DNA from: Streptomyces mesophilus
Lineage (GTDB): Bacteria; Actinomycetota; Actinomycetes; Streptomycetales; Streptomycetaceae
DNA length: 37,572 nt
Direction: 5' to 3'
Assembly: GCF_011044995.1 (NCBI RefSeq)
Contig: NZ_JAAKZW010000050.1
Location: forward strand, 1-37,572
A program made the position numbers and the translations under genes. The notes under the pieces were generated by a model, which was not told the origin of the DNA, did not search any database, and worked only from the letters and a program-made list of their open reading frames with translations. Of the stretch, positions 16,455 to 24,424 are shown one piece after another (positions within the stretch are counted from its first letter, which is position 1; each line of letters opens with the position of its first letter).

Positions 16455-17446
16455 GCGTCGCCCTCGCACCCGATGACCAAAAGCTTCTGGAAGAAGCGCT
16501 GTTCGAGGTCAAGCGGGTGATCGTCGGCCAGGACCGGATGGTGGAGCGGATGTTCACCGCGGTCCTGGCCCGCGGCCACTGTCTGCTGCAGGGCGTGCCG
16601 GGAGTCGCCAAGACGCTCGCCGCCAAGTCCCTGGCCGAGGTGGTCGGCGGGCACTTCGCCCGGATCCAGTTCACCCCCGACCTCGTACCGTCCGACATCA
16701 CCGGCACCCGGATCTACCGGGCGTCGCAGGAGACCTTCACCGTCGAACCCGGACCCGTCGTCGCCAACGTGGTGCTCGCCGACGAGATCAACCGGGCACC
16801 CGCCAAAGTCCAGTCGGCGCTGCTCGAAGTGATGGCCGAGCGCCAGGTCTCCCTCGGCGGCACGACCATCGAGGTCCCCGAACCCTTCCTCGTACTCGCC
16901 ACGCAGAACCCCATCGAGTCCGAGGGCGTGTACCAACTCCCCGAGGCCCAGCGCGACCGGTTCCTGCTCAAGGTCGAGATCGATGTGCCGAGCGAGTCGG
17001 AGGAACTGGCGATCCTCTACCGCATGAGCACCGACCCGCCGCGCCCGCGCCGCGTGCTCACCCCGTCCGTCGTCCTGTCGCTGCAGCGCGCAGCCGACGA
17101 GGTGTTCGTGCACCACGCGGTGGCCGAGTACGCGGTACGGCTCGTGTGCGCGACCCGTGAACTGGCCGGTCCCGAACGGCGCTTGGCGCACGGCGCCGGT
17201 CCCCGCGCCACACTCGGCCTGGTCGCCGCCGCCCGTGCGCTGGCCCTGCTGCGCGGCCGTGGCCACGTCCTGCCCGCCGACGTCCACGCACTCGCCCACG
17301 ACGTCATGGCGCACCGCCTCGTCCTGTCCTTCGACGCCCTGGCCGACGGAGTCGAGCCCGGGGCCCTGGTCGACGAGGTGCTCACGGCCGTCGAACAGCC
17401 GAGGATCAGCCCGCGCGAGGTCACCGACGGGGAGGAGGCGGCATGA
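16451..17446 (+). CDS. MoxR-family AAA+ ATPase
   Basis: MoxR ATPases act as chaperones, often working with VWA-domain proteins to mature or insert metals into partner complexes. The 331-residue protein has Walker A GVPGVAKT (48-55), Walker B VVLADEIN (107-114) and the family hallmark ATQNPIESEGVYQLPEAQRDRF with sensor-1 Asn and the arginine finger. It is cytosolic. The GTG start overlaps the small secreted gene, and the stop overlaps the DUF58 gene (ATGA at 17443), giving the standard MoxR-DUF58-VWA order. Linkage to a protease and a two-component system downstream suggests an envelope-related task. Confidence 0.93.
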   Translation: MSVALAPDDQKLLEEALFEVKRVIVGQDRMVERMFTAVLARGHCLLQGVPGVAKTLAAKSLAEVVGGHFARIQFTPDLVPSDITGTRIYRASQETFTVEPGPVVANVVLADEINRAPAKVQSALLEVMAERQVSLGGTTIEVPEPFLVLATQNPIESEGVYQLPEAQRDRFLLKVEIDVPSESEELAILYRMSTDPPRPRRVLTPSVVLSLQRAADEVFVHHAVAEYAVRLVCATRELAGPERRLAHGAGPRATLGLVAAARALALLRGRGHVLPADVHALAHDVMAHRLVLSFDALADGVEPGALVDEVLTAVEQPRISPREVTDGEEAA

Positions 17447-18348
17447 CCACCCTCGGCGAGCTGACCCCCGAACAGGCCTTACGGCACCTGGAGTTACTGT
17501 TCACGCGCCGCGTGGACGGCATGCTCCAGGGCGACCACCGCGGCCTGAACACGGGCCCGGGTACCGAACCCGACCGCACCCGCGTCTACGAACCCGGCTC
17601 CGACGACGTACGCCGGATCGACTGGAACGCCACCGCCCGCACCACCGTCCCCCATGTCCGCCTCACCGAGGCCGAACGCGAACTCACCACCTGGATCGTG
17701 CTCGACGCCTCCGCCAGCATGGACTTCGGCACGGGACGGATGGAGAAGCGCGACCTGGCGGTGGGCGCCGCCGCGGCCGTCGCCTTCCTCACCGAACGCT
17801 CCGGCAACCGCATCGGCGCCCACATCAGCGGCCCCGACGGCATCCTGCGCATCCCCGCGCGCACCGGCCGCCGCCATCTCCTGTCGATCCTGTACGCCGC
17901 ACTGGACCGCCCCCGGGTCGCGGCAGGCCCGCAGCGGCACTCCCTCGGCGACACCCTGCGCACGCTGCGCTCCCTGAGGCGGCGCGCACTCGTCGCGGTC
18001 GTCTCCGACTTCCTCGAGGACGGCTGGGAGCGGCCGCTGCGGGCCGTCGCGCGCCAGCACCAGGTGCTCGCCGTCGAGACCGTCGACCCGCGCGAACTGG
18101 AGCTGCCCCCGGTCGGACTGCTCACCCTCGTGGATCCGGAGACCGGCCGGCGGCGCGAAGTGCCCACCCAGGCACGTCGGTTACGGGAGCGCTACGCGGC
18201 CGCCGCGCTGGAACAGCGTGCCCAGATCAAGCAGGCGATACGGGCCGGTGGCGCGGCCCATCTGCGGCTGCGCACCGACCGCGACTGGGTCCGCGATGTC
18301 GTACGCCATCTCGCGGAGCAGCAGCGCAGGTCCGGAGGCGTGGCATGA
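17443..18348 (+). CDS. DUF58-domain protein
   Basis: The 301-residue cytosolic protein carries the DUF58 signature YEPGSDDVRRIDWNATART (about 47-65). A VWA-like fold follows: TTWIVLDASASMDFG (about 83-97) has a DxSxS metal-site motif, and LVAVVSDFLEDGW the later strand. DUF58 proteins nearly always sit between a MoxR ATPase and a membrane VWA protein and are thought to bridge them. Start and stop overlap the neighbours by four bases each, so MoxR, DUF58 and VWA are translationally coupled. The C-terminus is Arg/Gln-rich (EQRAQIKQAIRAGG). Confidence 0.9.
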   Translation: MTTLGELTPEQALRHLELLFTRRVDGMLQGDHRGLNTGPGTEPDRTRVYEPGSDDVRRIDWNATARTTVPHVRLTEAERELTTWIVLDASASMDFGTGRMEKRDLAVGAAAAVAFLTERSGNRIGAHISGPDGILRIPARTGRRHLLSILYAALDRPRVAAGPQRHSLGDTLRTLRSLRRRALVAVVSDFLEDGWERPLRAVARQHQVLAVETVDPRELELPPVGLLTLVDPETGRRREVPTQARRLRERYAAAALEQRAQIKQAIRAGGAAHLRLRTDRDWVRDVVRHLAEQQRRSGGVA

Positions 18349-19295
18349 CCCTCGCCTCGCCCGGCTGGCTCCTGCTCCTCGTGCCGCTCGTCGTGCTCAT
18401 CGGCCTCTACGTGGTGATGCAGCGCAGACGCGAGAAGTACGCGGTCCGCTTCACCAACCTCGATCTGCTGGACAAGGTGGCGCCGTCCCGTCCCGGCTGG
18501 CGCCGTCACGTCCCCGCCGCGGCGTTCTGCGCGACTCTCGCCCTGCTCGTCGTCGGCTTCGCCCGGCCCAGTATGGACGTCCAGGTGCCGCGGGAACGGG
18601 CCACGATCATGGTCGCGTTCGACGTCTCCGCGTCCATGGAGGCGACCGATGTGGCGCCGAGCCGCTTCGAGGCCGCACAGGACGCGGCGCTCGGCTTCGT
18701 CGATCGGCTGCCGGAGCGCTTCAACGCGGGTCTGGTGCCGTTCAGCGGCTCCGCGTCGGTGGCCGTGCCGCCGGGCACGGACCGGGAAGCGCTCCGGACG
18801 GCCATCGAGACCCTGCGTACCGGCGAAGGGACCGCCATAGGCGACGCGGTGATCGCCGCGCGCGACGCCGTCCGACGGCTCGACGCCGAAGCGGGCGAGA
18901 ACCCTCCGCCCGCGCATGTCGTCCTTCTGTCCGACGGCGCCAACACGGTGGGACGCTCGGTGAGTTCGGCGGCCGCCGCCGCGGCCGCGGCGCGGATTCC
19001 GGTCTCGACCATCGCCTACGGCACCGAGGACGGGGCGATCGAGACACCCTCGGGGGGACGGGTGCCCGTACCCGTCGACGGCCCCGCACTCGAAGAGCTC
19101 GCCTCGGCGACGGGCGGAGCCTTCCACGAGGCGGCGTCCGGGGAAGAACTGGAGGAGGTCTACGACGACATCGGCAGCTCCGTCGGACATCGCACCCAGG
19201 AGCGTGAGGTGTGGGCGTGGTTCGTCGGTGCCGGTCTGACGGCGGCGCTCCTGACCGCGGCCGCGTCGCTGCTCTGGTTCTCGCGGCTGCCGTGA
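18345..19295 (+). CDS. Membrane-anchored VWA-domain protein (BatA-like)
   Basis: The 316-residue protein has two N-terminal membrane segments (about 8-25 and 56-74) separated by a basic loop, an intact von Willebrand A domain and a C-terminal membrane segment (about 290-313) in the BatA/BatB arrangement. The metal-ion site is complete: DVSAS (93-97), a Thr in GEGTAIGDA, and the Asp in LLSDGANT. The family is associated with envelope stress tolerance and MoxR chaperones. The true start is the ATG at 18345, overlapping the DUF58 stop; the open frame continues far upstream but overlaps real genes. The stop is followed by three similar 20-odd-base repeats containing GTGACGCT before the protease gene. 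Confidence 0.92.
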   Translation: MTLASPGWLLLLVPLVVLIGLYVVMQRRREKYAVRFTNLDLLDKVAPSRPGWRRHVPAAAFCATLALLVVGFARPSMDVQVPRERATIMVAFDVSASMEATDVAPSRFEAAQDAALGFVDRLPERFNAGLVPFSGSASVAVPPGTDREALRTAIETLRTGEGTAIGDAVIAARDAVRRLDAEAGENPPPAHVVLLSDGANTVGRSVSSAAAAAAAARIPVSTIAYGTEDGAIETPSGGRVPVPVDGPALEELASATGGAFHEAASGEELEEVYDDIGSSVGHRTQEREVWAWFVGAGLTAALLTAAASLLWFSRLP

Positions 19296-19356
19296 CGCTG
19301 CACGCGGCAGCTGTGACGCTTCGCGCGCTGGCCGTGACGCTGACTTGGGAGGAAGC

Positions 19357-20217
19357 ATGAGCGACCCCTACTACCAGGGTCTGGGCGAGCCCCGAGGTCC
19401 CGCCTTCACCCCCGGGCGGCCGCCGCCCCCGTTCGGGCAGCAGTATCCGACGCAGGCGTACTACCCGACGCCCGAGCCGGCCGCGCCGCCCCGGCAGCGC
19501 ACCGCGCGTCCGGTCCTGGCAGCGATCGTCGCCGCGGTGCTCGCCGGCGGCGGCGCCGGTTACGCGGCCGGACAGTTCGGGGACGACCGCGGCGCACCAC
19601 CCGCCGCCGGCGCAGGCCGCGACTCCGCCGGACTCGACGCCGTGGCCGCACAGGTGCTGCCGAGCGTGCTCTCCGTGGAAGCGCCCGGCGGTCAGGGCTC
19701 CGGGTTCGTCTTCGACAGCGAGGGACGCATCCTCACCAACGCCCACGTCGTCGGCGAGAGCCCGCAGGTCGTCGTGGTGCTGCAGAGCGGACGGCGGGTG
19801 CCCGCCCAAGTGCTCGGCACCGACCCGGCATTGGACGTCGCCGTCCTGCGGCCCGAGAGCACCCGGGGCCTCACCCCTGCCCGTCTCGCCCCCGACGCGG
19901 AGCCCGCCGTCGGCGACACCGTGCTCGCCATCGGCTCACCGCTCGGCCTCTCCGGCACCGTGACCTCCGGCATCGTCAGCGCGCTCGACCGCAAGGTGAG
20001 CCTCGGCGACGGCGATCAGAGCGCCCTGCAGACCGACGCCTCCATCAACCCCGGCAACTCCGGCGGCCCGCTGGTCGACGCCGACGGACAGGTCATCGGC
20101 ATCAACACCGCCATCGCCACCCTCGACCGGGAACGCGGCGGTTCCATAGGCATCGGGTTCGCCATCCCCGTCGGCGAGGCGCTGCGGTCCGCCGAGTCGA
20201 TCGTCGCGGGCGACTGA
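19357..20217 (+). CDS. Membrane-anchored trypsin-like serine protease (S1C, PDZ-less)
   Basis: The 286-residue protein has a Pro/Tyr/Gln-rich cytosolic N-terminus (about 1-48), one membrane segment (51-72), and an extracytoplasmic DegP/HtrA-type protease domain with the full triad: His130 in TNAHVV, Asp160 in ALDVAV and Ser235 in GNSGGP. It stops right after the protease core, so the PDZ domain of HtrA proteins is missing. GGGAGGA lies eight bases before the ATG at 19357. It sits 61 bases after the VWA gene and 23 before the response regulator. Cutting a membrane or secreted partner of the MoxR module, or feeding a signal to the kinase, are plausible roles. Confidence 0.92.
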   Translation: MSDPYYQGLGEPRGPAFTPGRPPPPFGQQYPTQAYYPTPEPAAPPRQRTARPVLAAIVAAVLAGGGAGYAAGQFGDDRGAPPAAGAGRDSAGLDAVAAQVLPSVLSVEAPGGQGSGFVFDSEGRILTNAHVVGESPQVVVVLQSGRRVPAQVLGTDPALDVAVLRPESTRGLTPARLAPDAEPAVGDTVLAIGSPLGLSGTVTSGIVSALDRKVSLGDGDQSALQTDASINPGNSGGPLVDADGQVIGINTAIATLDRERGGSIGIGFAIPVGEALRSAESIVAGD

Positions 20218-20240
20218 ACCGAGAGAGGGAGGGGCTGCGC

Positions 20241-20915
20241 ATGCGGCTGCTGTTCGTCGAGGACGAGGAAGACCTCGTCACCGCCGTCAAGGTCGGCCTC
20301 GTCAGAGCGGGTTACGCGGTGGACACCGCCCCCGACGTCGCCTCCGCCCTGGAAAAGCTCGGCGTCAACGAGTACGACCTGGTGCTGCTCGACCTGACAC
20401 TGCCGGACGGCGACGGCTTCGCGGTCTGCCGGGCGGTGCGCACCGCGTCCGGCGGGCCGCGGATCCTGATGCTCACCGCCCGCGACCGGCTCGCGGACCG
20501 GGTCCGCGGGCTCGACGAGGGCGCCGACGACTATCTCGTCAAACCGTTCGCACTGCCCGAACTCCTCGCCCGCATACGGGCGTTGCTCCGCAGGGAGGAA
20601 GGCGGCACCTCGGTCGTGGAAGTGGGCGAACTCCGCCTGGACACGGCCCGCTTCGAAGCCTTCCGAGGGGAGCGGCCCCTGCAGCTGACGCCCAAGGAGT
20701 TCGGCGTACTGCACTATCTGATGACGCGCCCCGGCCGGGTCGTGCCGACCGAGGAGCTGCTCGAGCATGTGTGGGACGAGCACGCCGATCCGTTCACCAA
20801 CACCGTCCGGGTGACGGTGGGTTCACTGCGCCGGAAGATCACCGGGGATGCGGATCCCCTGATCGAGACGGTGATCCGCGCGGGATACCGCCTCAAGGAG
20901 ACGCCCGCGTCATGA
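20241..20915 (+). CDS. OmpR/PhoB-family response regulator
   Basis: The 224-residue protein has a receiver domain (about 1-115) with acidic pocket EDE (7-9), phosphorylated Asp51 in LLDLTLPDGDGF, a Thr in LMLTARD and the Lys in LVKPF. A winged-helix output domain follows (about 130-222), with TPKEFGVLHYLM and the recognition helix NTVRVTVGSLRRKI. GGGAGGGG is about nine bases upstream. Its TGA overlaps the kinase ATG (ATGA at 20912), so they form one two-component pair. The target promoters are not evident; the MoxR operon itself is the natural first candidate. Confidence 0.95.
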   Translation: MRLLFVEDEEDLVTAVKVGLVRAGYAVDTAPDVASALEKLGVNEYDLVLLDLTLPDGDGFAVCRAVRTASGGPRILMLTARDRLADRVRGLDEGADDYLVKPFALPELLARIRALLRREEGGTSVVEVGELRLDTARFEAFRGERPLQLTPKEFGVLHYLMTRPGRVVPTEELLEHVWDEHADPFTNTVRVTVGSLRRKITGDADPLIETVIRAGYRLKETPAS

Positions 20916-22174
20916 AGCGCCCTCGCATCACGCTGAGCTCCCGCCCCGTGAAGAGCCCCCGTTTCCCCGGTTTCACCCACACCATCCGCTTCCGCCTCAC
21001 CGTCCTGTACTCCGCGCTGCTCTTCGCCCTCACGTCCCTCGTACTCGGCGGTGTCTACTTCGCCGTGGAGCGCAGCGGCGAAGCGCACCCGGTGACCAAG
21101 CAGTTCACCGCGCAGAAGTACATCGACGGCCGGTTCGCGTACGAATTCCAGGGGGTCAAGGTCGAGGAGGTCGAGGCGGCGGTCAACTACGAGACCCTGG
21201 CCAATCTGCGCCAGGTCTCCTTCGTCGTGCTCGGGGGAGTGGCCGTCGCGAGCCTCGGCATCGGCTGGATCCTCTCCGGCCGTGTGCTGCGCCCGGTGCG
21301 CTCCATCTCCCGTACGGCGGCCGACATCCAGGCCACCGACCTCTCCCAGCGCATCCGTCTGGACGGTCCGCGCGACGAACTGCGCGATCTCGCCGACACC
21401 GTGGACTCCATGCTGGAACGCCTCGACGACGCCTTCGACGCCCAGCGCCGGCTGATCGACGACGCCTCCCACGAACTGCGCAGCCCGCTCGCGATCATCC
21501 GCGCCAACCTCGACGCGGTCCTGAACGCCGAGGAGTCCGACGAGGAGGAACGCAGGGCGGCGGTACGGGTGGTCGACCGCGCGACCATCCGTATGACCAG
21601 GCTGGTGGAGGACCTGCTCGCCACCGCACGCCGGCAGGCCCCCGCACTCGCCGACAGCGATGTCGACCTGTCGGCGGCGGTCGCGGACGCCTGTGAGGAG
21701 TTCGAACTCCCGGCGGCGGAAGGAGATGTGGTGATCCGCCGGCGGCTGCCGCCGGGTCTCATGGTGATCGGCGACCACGACGCGTTACGACGCGCGGTCG
21801 GCAATCTGCTCTCCAACGCGGTCCGGCTGTCCCCGCCCGGATCCGTGATCACGGTGACGGCGGGCCGGGACGACGACGGCCGGGTCCGGACGTCCGTGAC
21901 GGACGAGGGCCCGGGCATCGCGGACGCCGACCGCGAGAAGGTCTTCGACCGCTTCTGGCGCGCGAGCCGGGATGCGGGACAGCGCCGTGAGCAGGGACGG
22001 AGCGGCGAGAGGGGCCAGAGCCGTGAGCCCGGACGCGACCGTCACGCGGGCCTTGGCCTGGCCATCGTCCGGCAGATCATCGAGTCGCACGGCGGGGAGG
22101 TACGTGTGACCTCCACACTCGGCGCGGGCGCGACGTTCACGCTCAGGTTGCCGGCCCGCACCGACGAGGAGTGA
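20912..22174 (+). CDS. Sensor histidine kinase of the MoxR-linked two-component system
   Basis: The 420-residue protein has membrane segments at about 27-52 and 101-122 flanking a short extracytoplasmic loop of about 48 residues, then HAMP (123-175), a dimerisation domain with the phosphorylated His187 in DDASHELRSP, and an ATPase domain with N box NLLSNA (298-303), G1 DEGPGI (331-336), F box near 344-350 and G2 GLGLA (380-384). Residues 353-377 form an extra Arg/Gly/Glu-rich loop (GQRREQGRSGERGQ) between the F and G2 boxes, in the ATP-lid region. The small sensor loop suggests it senses the membrane or a partner protein rather than a bulky ligand. Confidence 0.94.
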   Translation: MKRPRITLSSRPVKSPRFPGFTHTIRFRLTVLYSALLFALTSLVLGGVYFAVERSGEAHPVTKQFTAQKYIDGRFAYEFQGVKVEEVEAAVNYETLANLRQVSFVVLGGVAVASLGIGWILSGRVLRPVRSISRTAADIQATDLSQRIRLDGPRDELRDLADTVDSMLERLDDAFDAQRRLIDDASHELRSPLAIIRANLDAVLNAEESDEEERRAAVRVVDRATIRMTRLVEDLLATARRQAPALADSDVDLSAAVADACEEFELPAAEGDVVIRRRLPPGLMVIGDHDALRRAVGNLLSNAVRLSPPGSVITVTAGRDDDGRVRTSVTDEGPGIADADREKVFDRFWRASRDAGQRREQGRSGERGQSREPGRDRHAGLGLAIVRQIIESHGGEVRVTSTLGAGATFTLRLPARTDEE

Positions 22175-22176
22175 CA

Positions 22177-22198
22177 GCTCCCGGGATGCTCCCGGGAT
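22177..22198. terminator. Tandem 11-bp duplication forming a convergent terminator
   Basis: GCTCCCGGGAT occurs twice in a row (22177-22187 and 22188-22198). TCCCGGGA is itself palindromic, so the copies can pair as an 8-bp stem with a TGC loop (22179-22197). It fills the gap between the kinase stop and the acyltransferase stop, which face each other. Confidence 0.55.
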
Positions 22199-22870
22199 TC
22201 AGGCGGCCTTGGCCTTCGTGGCGTAGATGTCGACGTACTCCTGGCCGGACAGCGCGAGCACCTCGGACATCACCGAGTCGGTGACGGCCCGCAGCACATA
22301 GCGGTCACGGTCCATGCCCTCGTACCGCGAGAACTCCATCGGCTCGCCGAAGCGCACGGTCACCTTGCCCGGCCGCGGCACACCCGCGCCACCCGGCTGG
22401 ATCTTGTCGGTGCCGATGATCGCGAAGGGCACGACAGGCGCGCCGGTCATCAGCGTGAGGCGGGCGATGCCCGTGCGGCCCCGGTACAGGCGGCCGTCGG
22501 GGGAGCGGGTGCCCTCGGGGTAGATCGAGAAGACCTTGCCCTCCTCGAGCACACGCCGGCCGGTCATCAGCGCCGCGACTCCGCCGCGGCCGCCGTCGCG
22601 GTCGACGGGGATCATGCCGGTCCCGGTGAAGAACCAGGCCATGACGCGGCCCTTGATGCCCTTGCCGGTCACGTACTCGTCCTTGCCGATGAAGAAGACC
22701 TGCCGCTTCACACTGAGCGGCATGATCATCGAGTCGATGAAGGTGAGGTGGTTGCCCGCGAGAATCACGGGCCCCGTGCCCGGAATGTTCTCCGCACCCT
22801 CCACCCGTGGGCGGAACATCAGGCGCAGGACCGGGCCGAGTACTGCCTTGATGAGGGTGAAGCGGGACAA
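22199..22870 (-). CDS. PlsC-type 1-acylglycerol-3-phosphate acyltransferase
   Basis: The 223-residue protein has the acyltransferase motifs in order: NHLTFID (40-46, the NHx4D catalytic pair), GMIPVDRDGGRGG (85-97), YPEGTRS (117-123) and VVPFAIIGTDKI. This family acylates lysophosphatidate at the membrane in phospholipid synthesis. I place the start at the TTG at 22870 (LSRFTLIKA) because GGAGGA lies four bases before it; a TTG at 22888 would add six residues and place the ribosome site inside the gene. It is divergent from the secreted glycerophosphodiesterase, so a phospholipid-making and a phospholipid-scavenging enzyme share one control region. Confidence 0.9.
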   Translation of the reverse strand: MSRFTLIKAVLGPVLRLMFRPRVEGAENIPGTGPVILAGNHLTFIDSMIMPLSVKRQVFFIGKDEYVTGKGIKGRVMAWFFTGTGMIPVDRDGGRGGVAALMTGRRVLEEGKVFSIYPEGTRSPDGRLYRGRTGIARLTLMTGAPVVPFAIIGTDKIQPGGAGVPRPGKVTVRFGEPMEFSRYEGMDRDRYVLRAVTDSVMSEVLALSGQEYVDIYATKAKAA

Positions 22871-22930
22871 CGAGTCCTCCGGTGTCAAAGGCTGGCGGGG
22901 TTGTCAGTGCAGGTGAGGACGATACTCGCG

Positions 22931-23018
22931 GTTCCGCTGTCGTTGCACGTCGGGTTCATCACGTGGATACGCAGAGTTGACGTGGCTTTGCGCTGAGTTT
23001 GTGCTCCGTTGGCTTCAG
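22931..23018 (+). promoter_or_regulatory. Array of eight 11-bp repeats resembling PHO boxes
   Basis: Eight consecutive 11-bp units run GTTCCGCTGTC, GTTGCACGTCG, GGTTCATCACG, TGGATACGCAG, AGTTGACGTGG, CTTTGCGCTGA, GTTTGTGCTCC, GTTGGCTTCAG. Most begin with a GTT-like triplet, and GTTCATC (22954-22960) is close to the PhoP core GTTCACC. Direct repeats of 11 bp are the hallmark of streptomycete PhoP operators. A -10-like TAGCAT follows at 23047-23052 with no -35 box, as expected for an activated promoter. The rest of 22871-23171 holds no gene; 23100-23160 has several CGTAC words of unknown role. Confidence 0.55.
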
Positions 23019-23171
23019 AGGCTCCCCCTCGTCACATCCGGCCCCCTAGCATCGGTCACTCGCGTGGGCAGGTGCGGGACATCACAGACGGACGGTTACT
23101 ACTCCTCGTACGGGCACGTACTGCTGAGCCTCATCGCACGTACGGCCACGTACGACGTCGGAAGGACACCG

Positions 23172-24335
23172 ATGACGCAGGGCAAGGCGAACGGGCAGCA
23201 GCAGAGCGGCGGACCGGGGCGGCGGGCGGTGCTGACCACCGCGGTCCTCGGGGCGGGCGGCGCGGCACTCGGCGTCGCACCGGCCGCGAGAGCGGACGAG
23301 CGCCGTGGCGCCGGCTTCAGAGGACTGCCGGTACCGACCGTGATCGCGCACCGGGGCGCGAGCGGCTACCGGCCCGAGCACACCCTCGGCTCCTACCAGT
23401 TGGCGCTCGACATGGGCGCCCATGTGATCGAGCAGGACCTGGTGCCGACCAAGGACGGCCACCTTGTATGCCGTCACGAGAACGACATCACGGGCACGAC
23501 GGATGTCGCCGACCACCCCGAGTTCGCGGGCCGCAAGACGACCAAGAGCGTCGACGGGGTCTCGTACACGGGCTGGTTCACCGAGGACTTCACGCTCGCC
23601 GAGCTGAAGACGCTGCGCGCCAAGGAGCGCATCCCCGGCACCCGCCAGGAGAACACCCTCTACGACGGCCACTGGGAGGTGCCCACCCTGGAGGAGGTCC
23701 TCCAGTGGGCCGAGCGCGAGGGACGCAAGCGCGGCCGTGAGATCTGGCTGCACATCGAGACCAAGCACCCGACGTACTTCCGGGGGATCGGCCTGGGCCT
23801 CGAAGAGCGGCTAGCCAAGCTCCTTCGCAAGTACGGGCGGCACAAGAAGCACTCCCCGAACTTCCTGCAGTCCTTCGAGCCGAGCAGCATCGAGCGCCTG
23901 AACAAGCTGGTCGACGCCCCGCTGGTCGTGCTGCTCTCCTCCGCGGCCTCCCGGCCGTGGGACTTCGTCGAGGCCGGTGACCCGCGCACGGTCGCCGATC
24001 TGGTCAAGCCCGAGGGCCTGGAGTGGATCGCCTCGTACGCGCAGGGCATCGGCCCGACCCTCGACCTGATCATCCCGAGGGACGCCAGCGGCAAGCTGAC
24101 CCAGCCGACCACGCTGGTGCGCGACGCCCACGCCGAGGGCCTGATCCTGCACCCGTACACGATGCGCAACGAGAACACCTTCCTGCCGGCCGAGTTCCGC
24201 CGCGGCGCGGTGGCGAGCGACTACGGGGACGCCTTCGGGGCCTTCAAGGTCTGGTTCGAGACGGGTATCGACGGGATCTTCACCGACAACCCGGACACGG
24301 GGCTGCTCGCGGCCGCCGACTTCACCCGGGACTGA
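23172..24335 (+). CDS. glpQ: Tat-exported glycerophosphodiester phosphodiesterase
   Basis: GlpQ hydrolyses deacylated phospholipids (glycerophosphodiesters) to glycerol-3-phosphate and an alcohol, releasing usable phosphate. The 387-residue protein starts with a twin-arginine signal (GRRAVLTTAVLGAGG, cleavage near ARA-DE at 41). The GDPD domain follows with HRGASGYRPEHT (60-71), acidic metal ligands E87 and D89 in VIEQDLV, and H102 in CRHEND. Later VWLH-like IWLHIETKHP and IDGIFTDNPD fit the family. AAGGA lies upstream of the ATG at 23172. Position beside plsC recalls S. coelicolor glpQ1, which is known to be PhoP-controlled; the 11-bp repeat array supports the same here. Confidence 0.92.
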   Translation: MTQGKANGQQQSGGPGRRAVLTTAVLGAGGAALGVAPAARADERRGAGFRGLPVPTVIAHRGASGYRPEHTLGSYQLALDMGAHVIEQDLVPTKDGHLVCRHENDITGTTDVADHPEFAGRKTTKSVDGVSYTGWFTEDFTLAELKTLRAKERIPGTRQENTLYDGHWEVPTLEEVLQWAEREGRKRGREIWLHIETKHPTYFRGIGLGLEERLAKLLRKYGRHKKHSPNFLQSFEPSSIERLNKLVDAPLVVLLSSAASRPWDFVEAGDPRTVADLVKPEGLEWIASYAQGIGPTLDLIIPRDASGKLTQPTTLVRDAHAEGLILHPYTMRNENTFLPAEFRRGAVASDYGDAFGAFKVWFETGIDGIFTDNPDTGLLAAADFTRD

Positions 24336-24377
24336 TCGTCAACGCACCTTCGGAAAGCGCCCATTGCGGGTGATCTC

Positions 24378-24411
24378 GCGCCGCTCCGGCAACCCGATGC
24401 CGGGGCGGCGC
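24378..24411 (+). promoter_or_regulatory. Strong hairpin between glpQ and the sigma factor gene
   Basis: A 14-bp stem (GCGCCGCTCCGGCA at 24378-24391 with its complement at 24398-24411, one G-T pair) closes on the 6-base loop ACCCGA. It lies 42 bases after the glpQ stop and only 13 before the sigma factor ATG. It may terminate glpQ, or limit translation of the sigma factor, whose start lacks a good ribosome site. Confidence 0.55.
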
Positions 24412-24424
24412 AGTCCTGACCCGC

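Noticed and set aside
17157..18345. Upstream extension of the VWA protein frame by about 396 codons
   Set aside because: It overlaps the MoxR and DUF58 genes in another frame and is Pro/Arg-rich nonsense. The ATG at 18345 overlapping the DUF58 stop is clearly right.
19287..19345. GTGACGCT triple repeat as a regulatory site for the protease gene
   Set aside because: Three short copies just past a stop codon are better explained by slippage; there is no dyad and no promoter-like box beside them.
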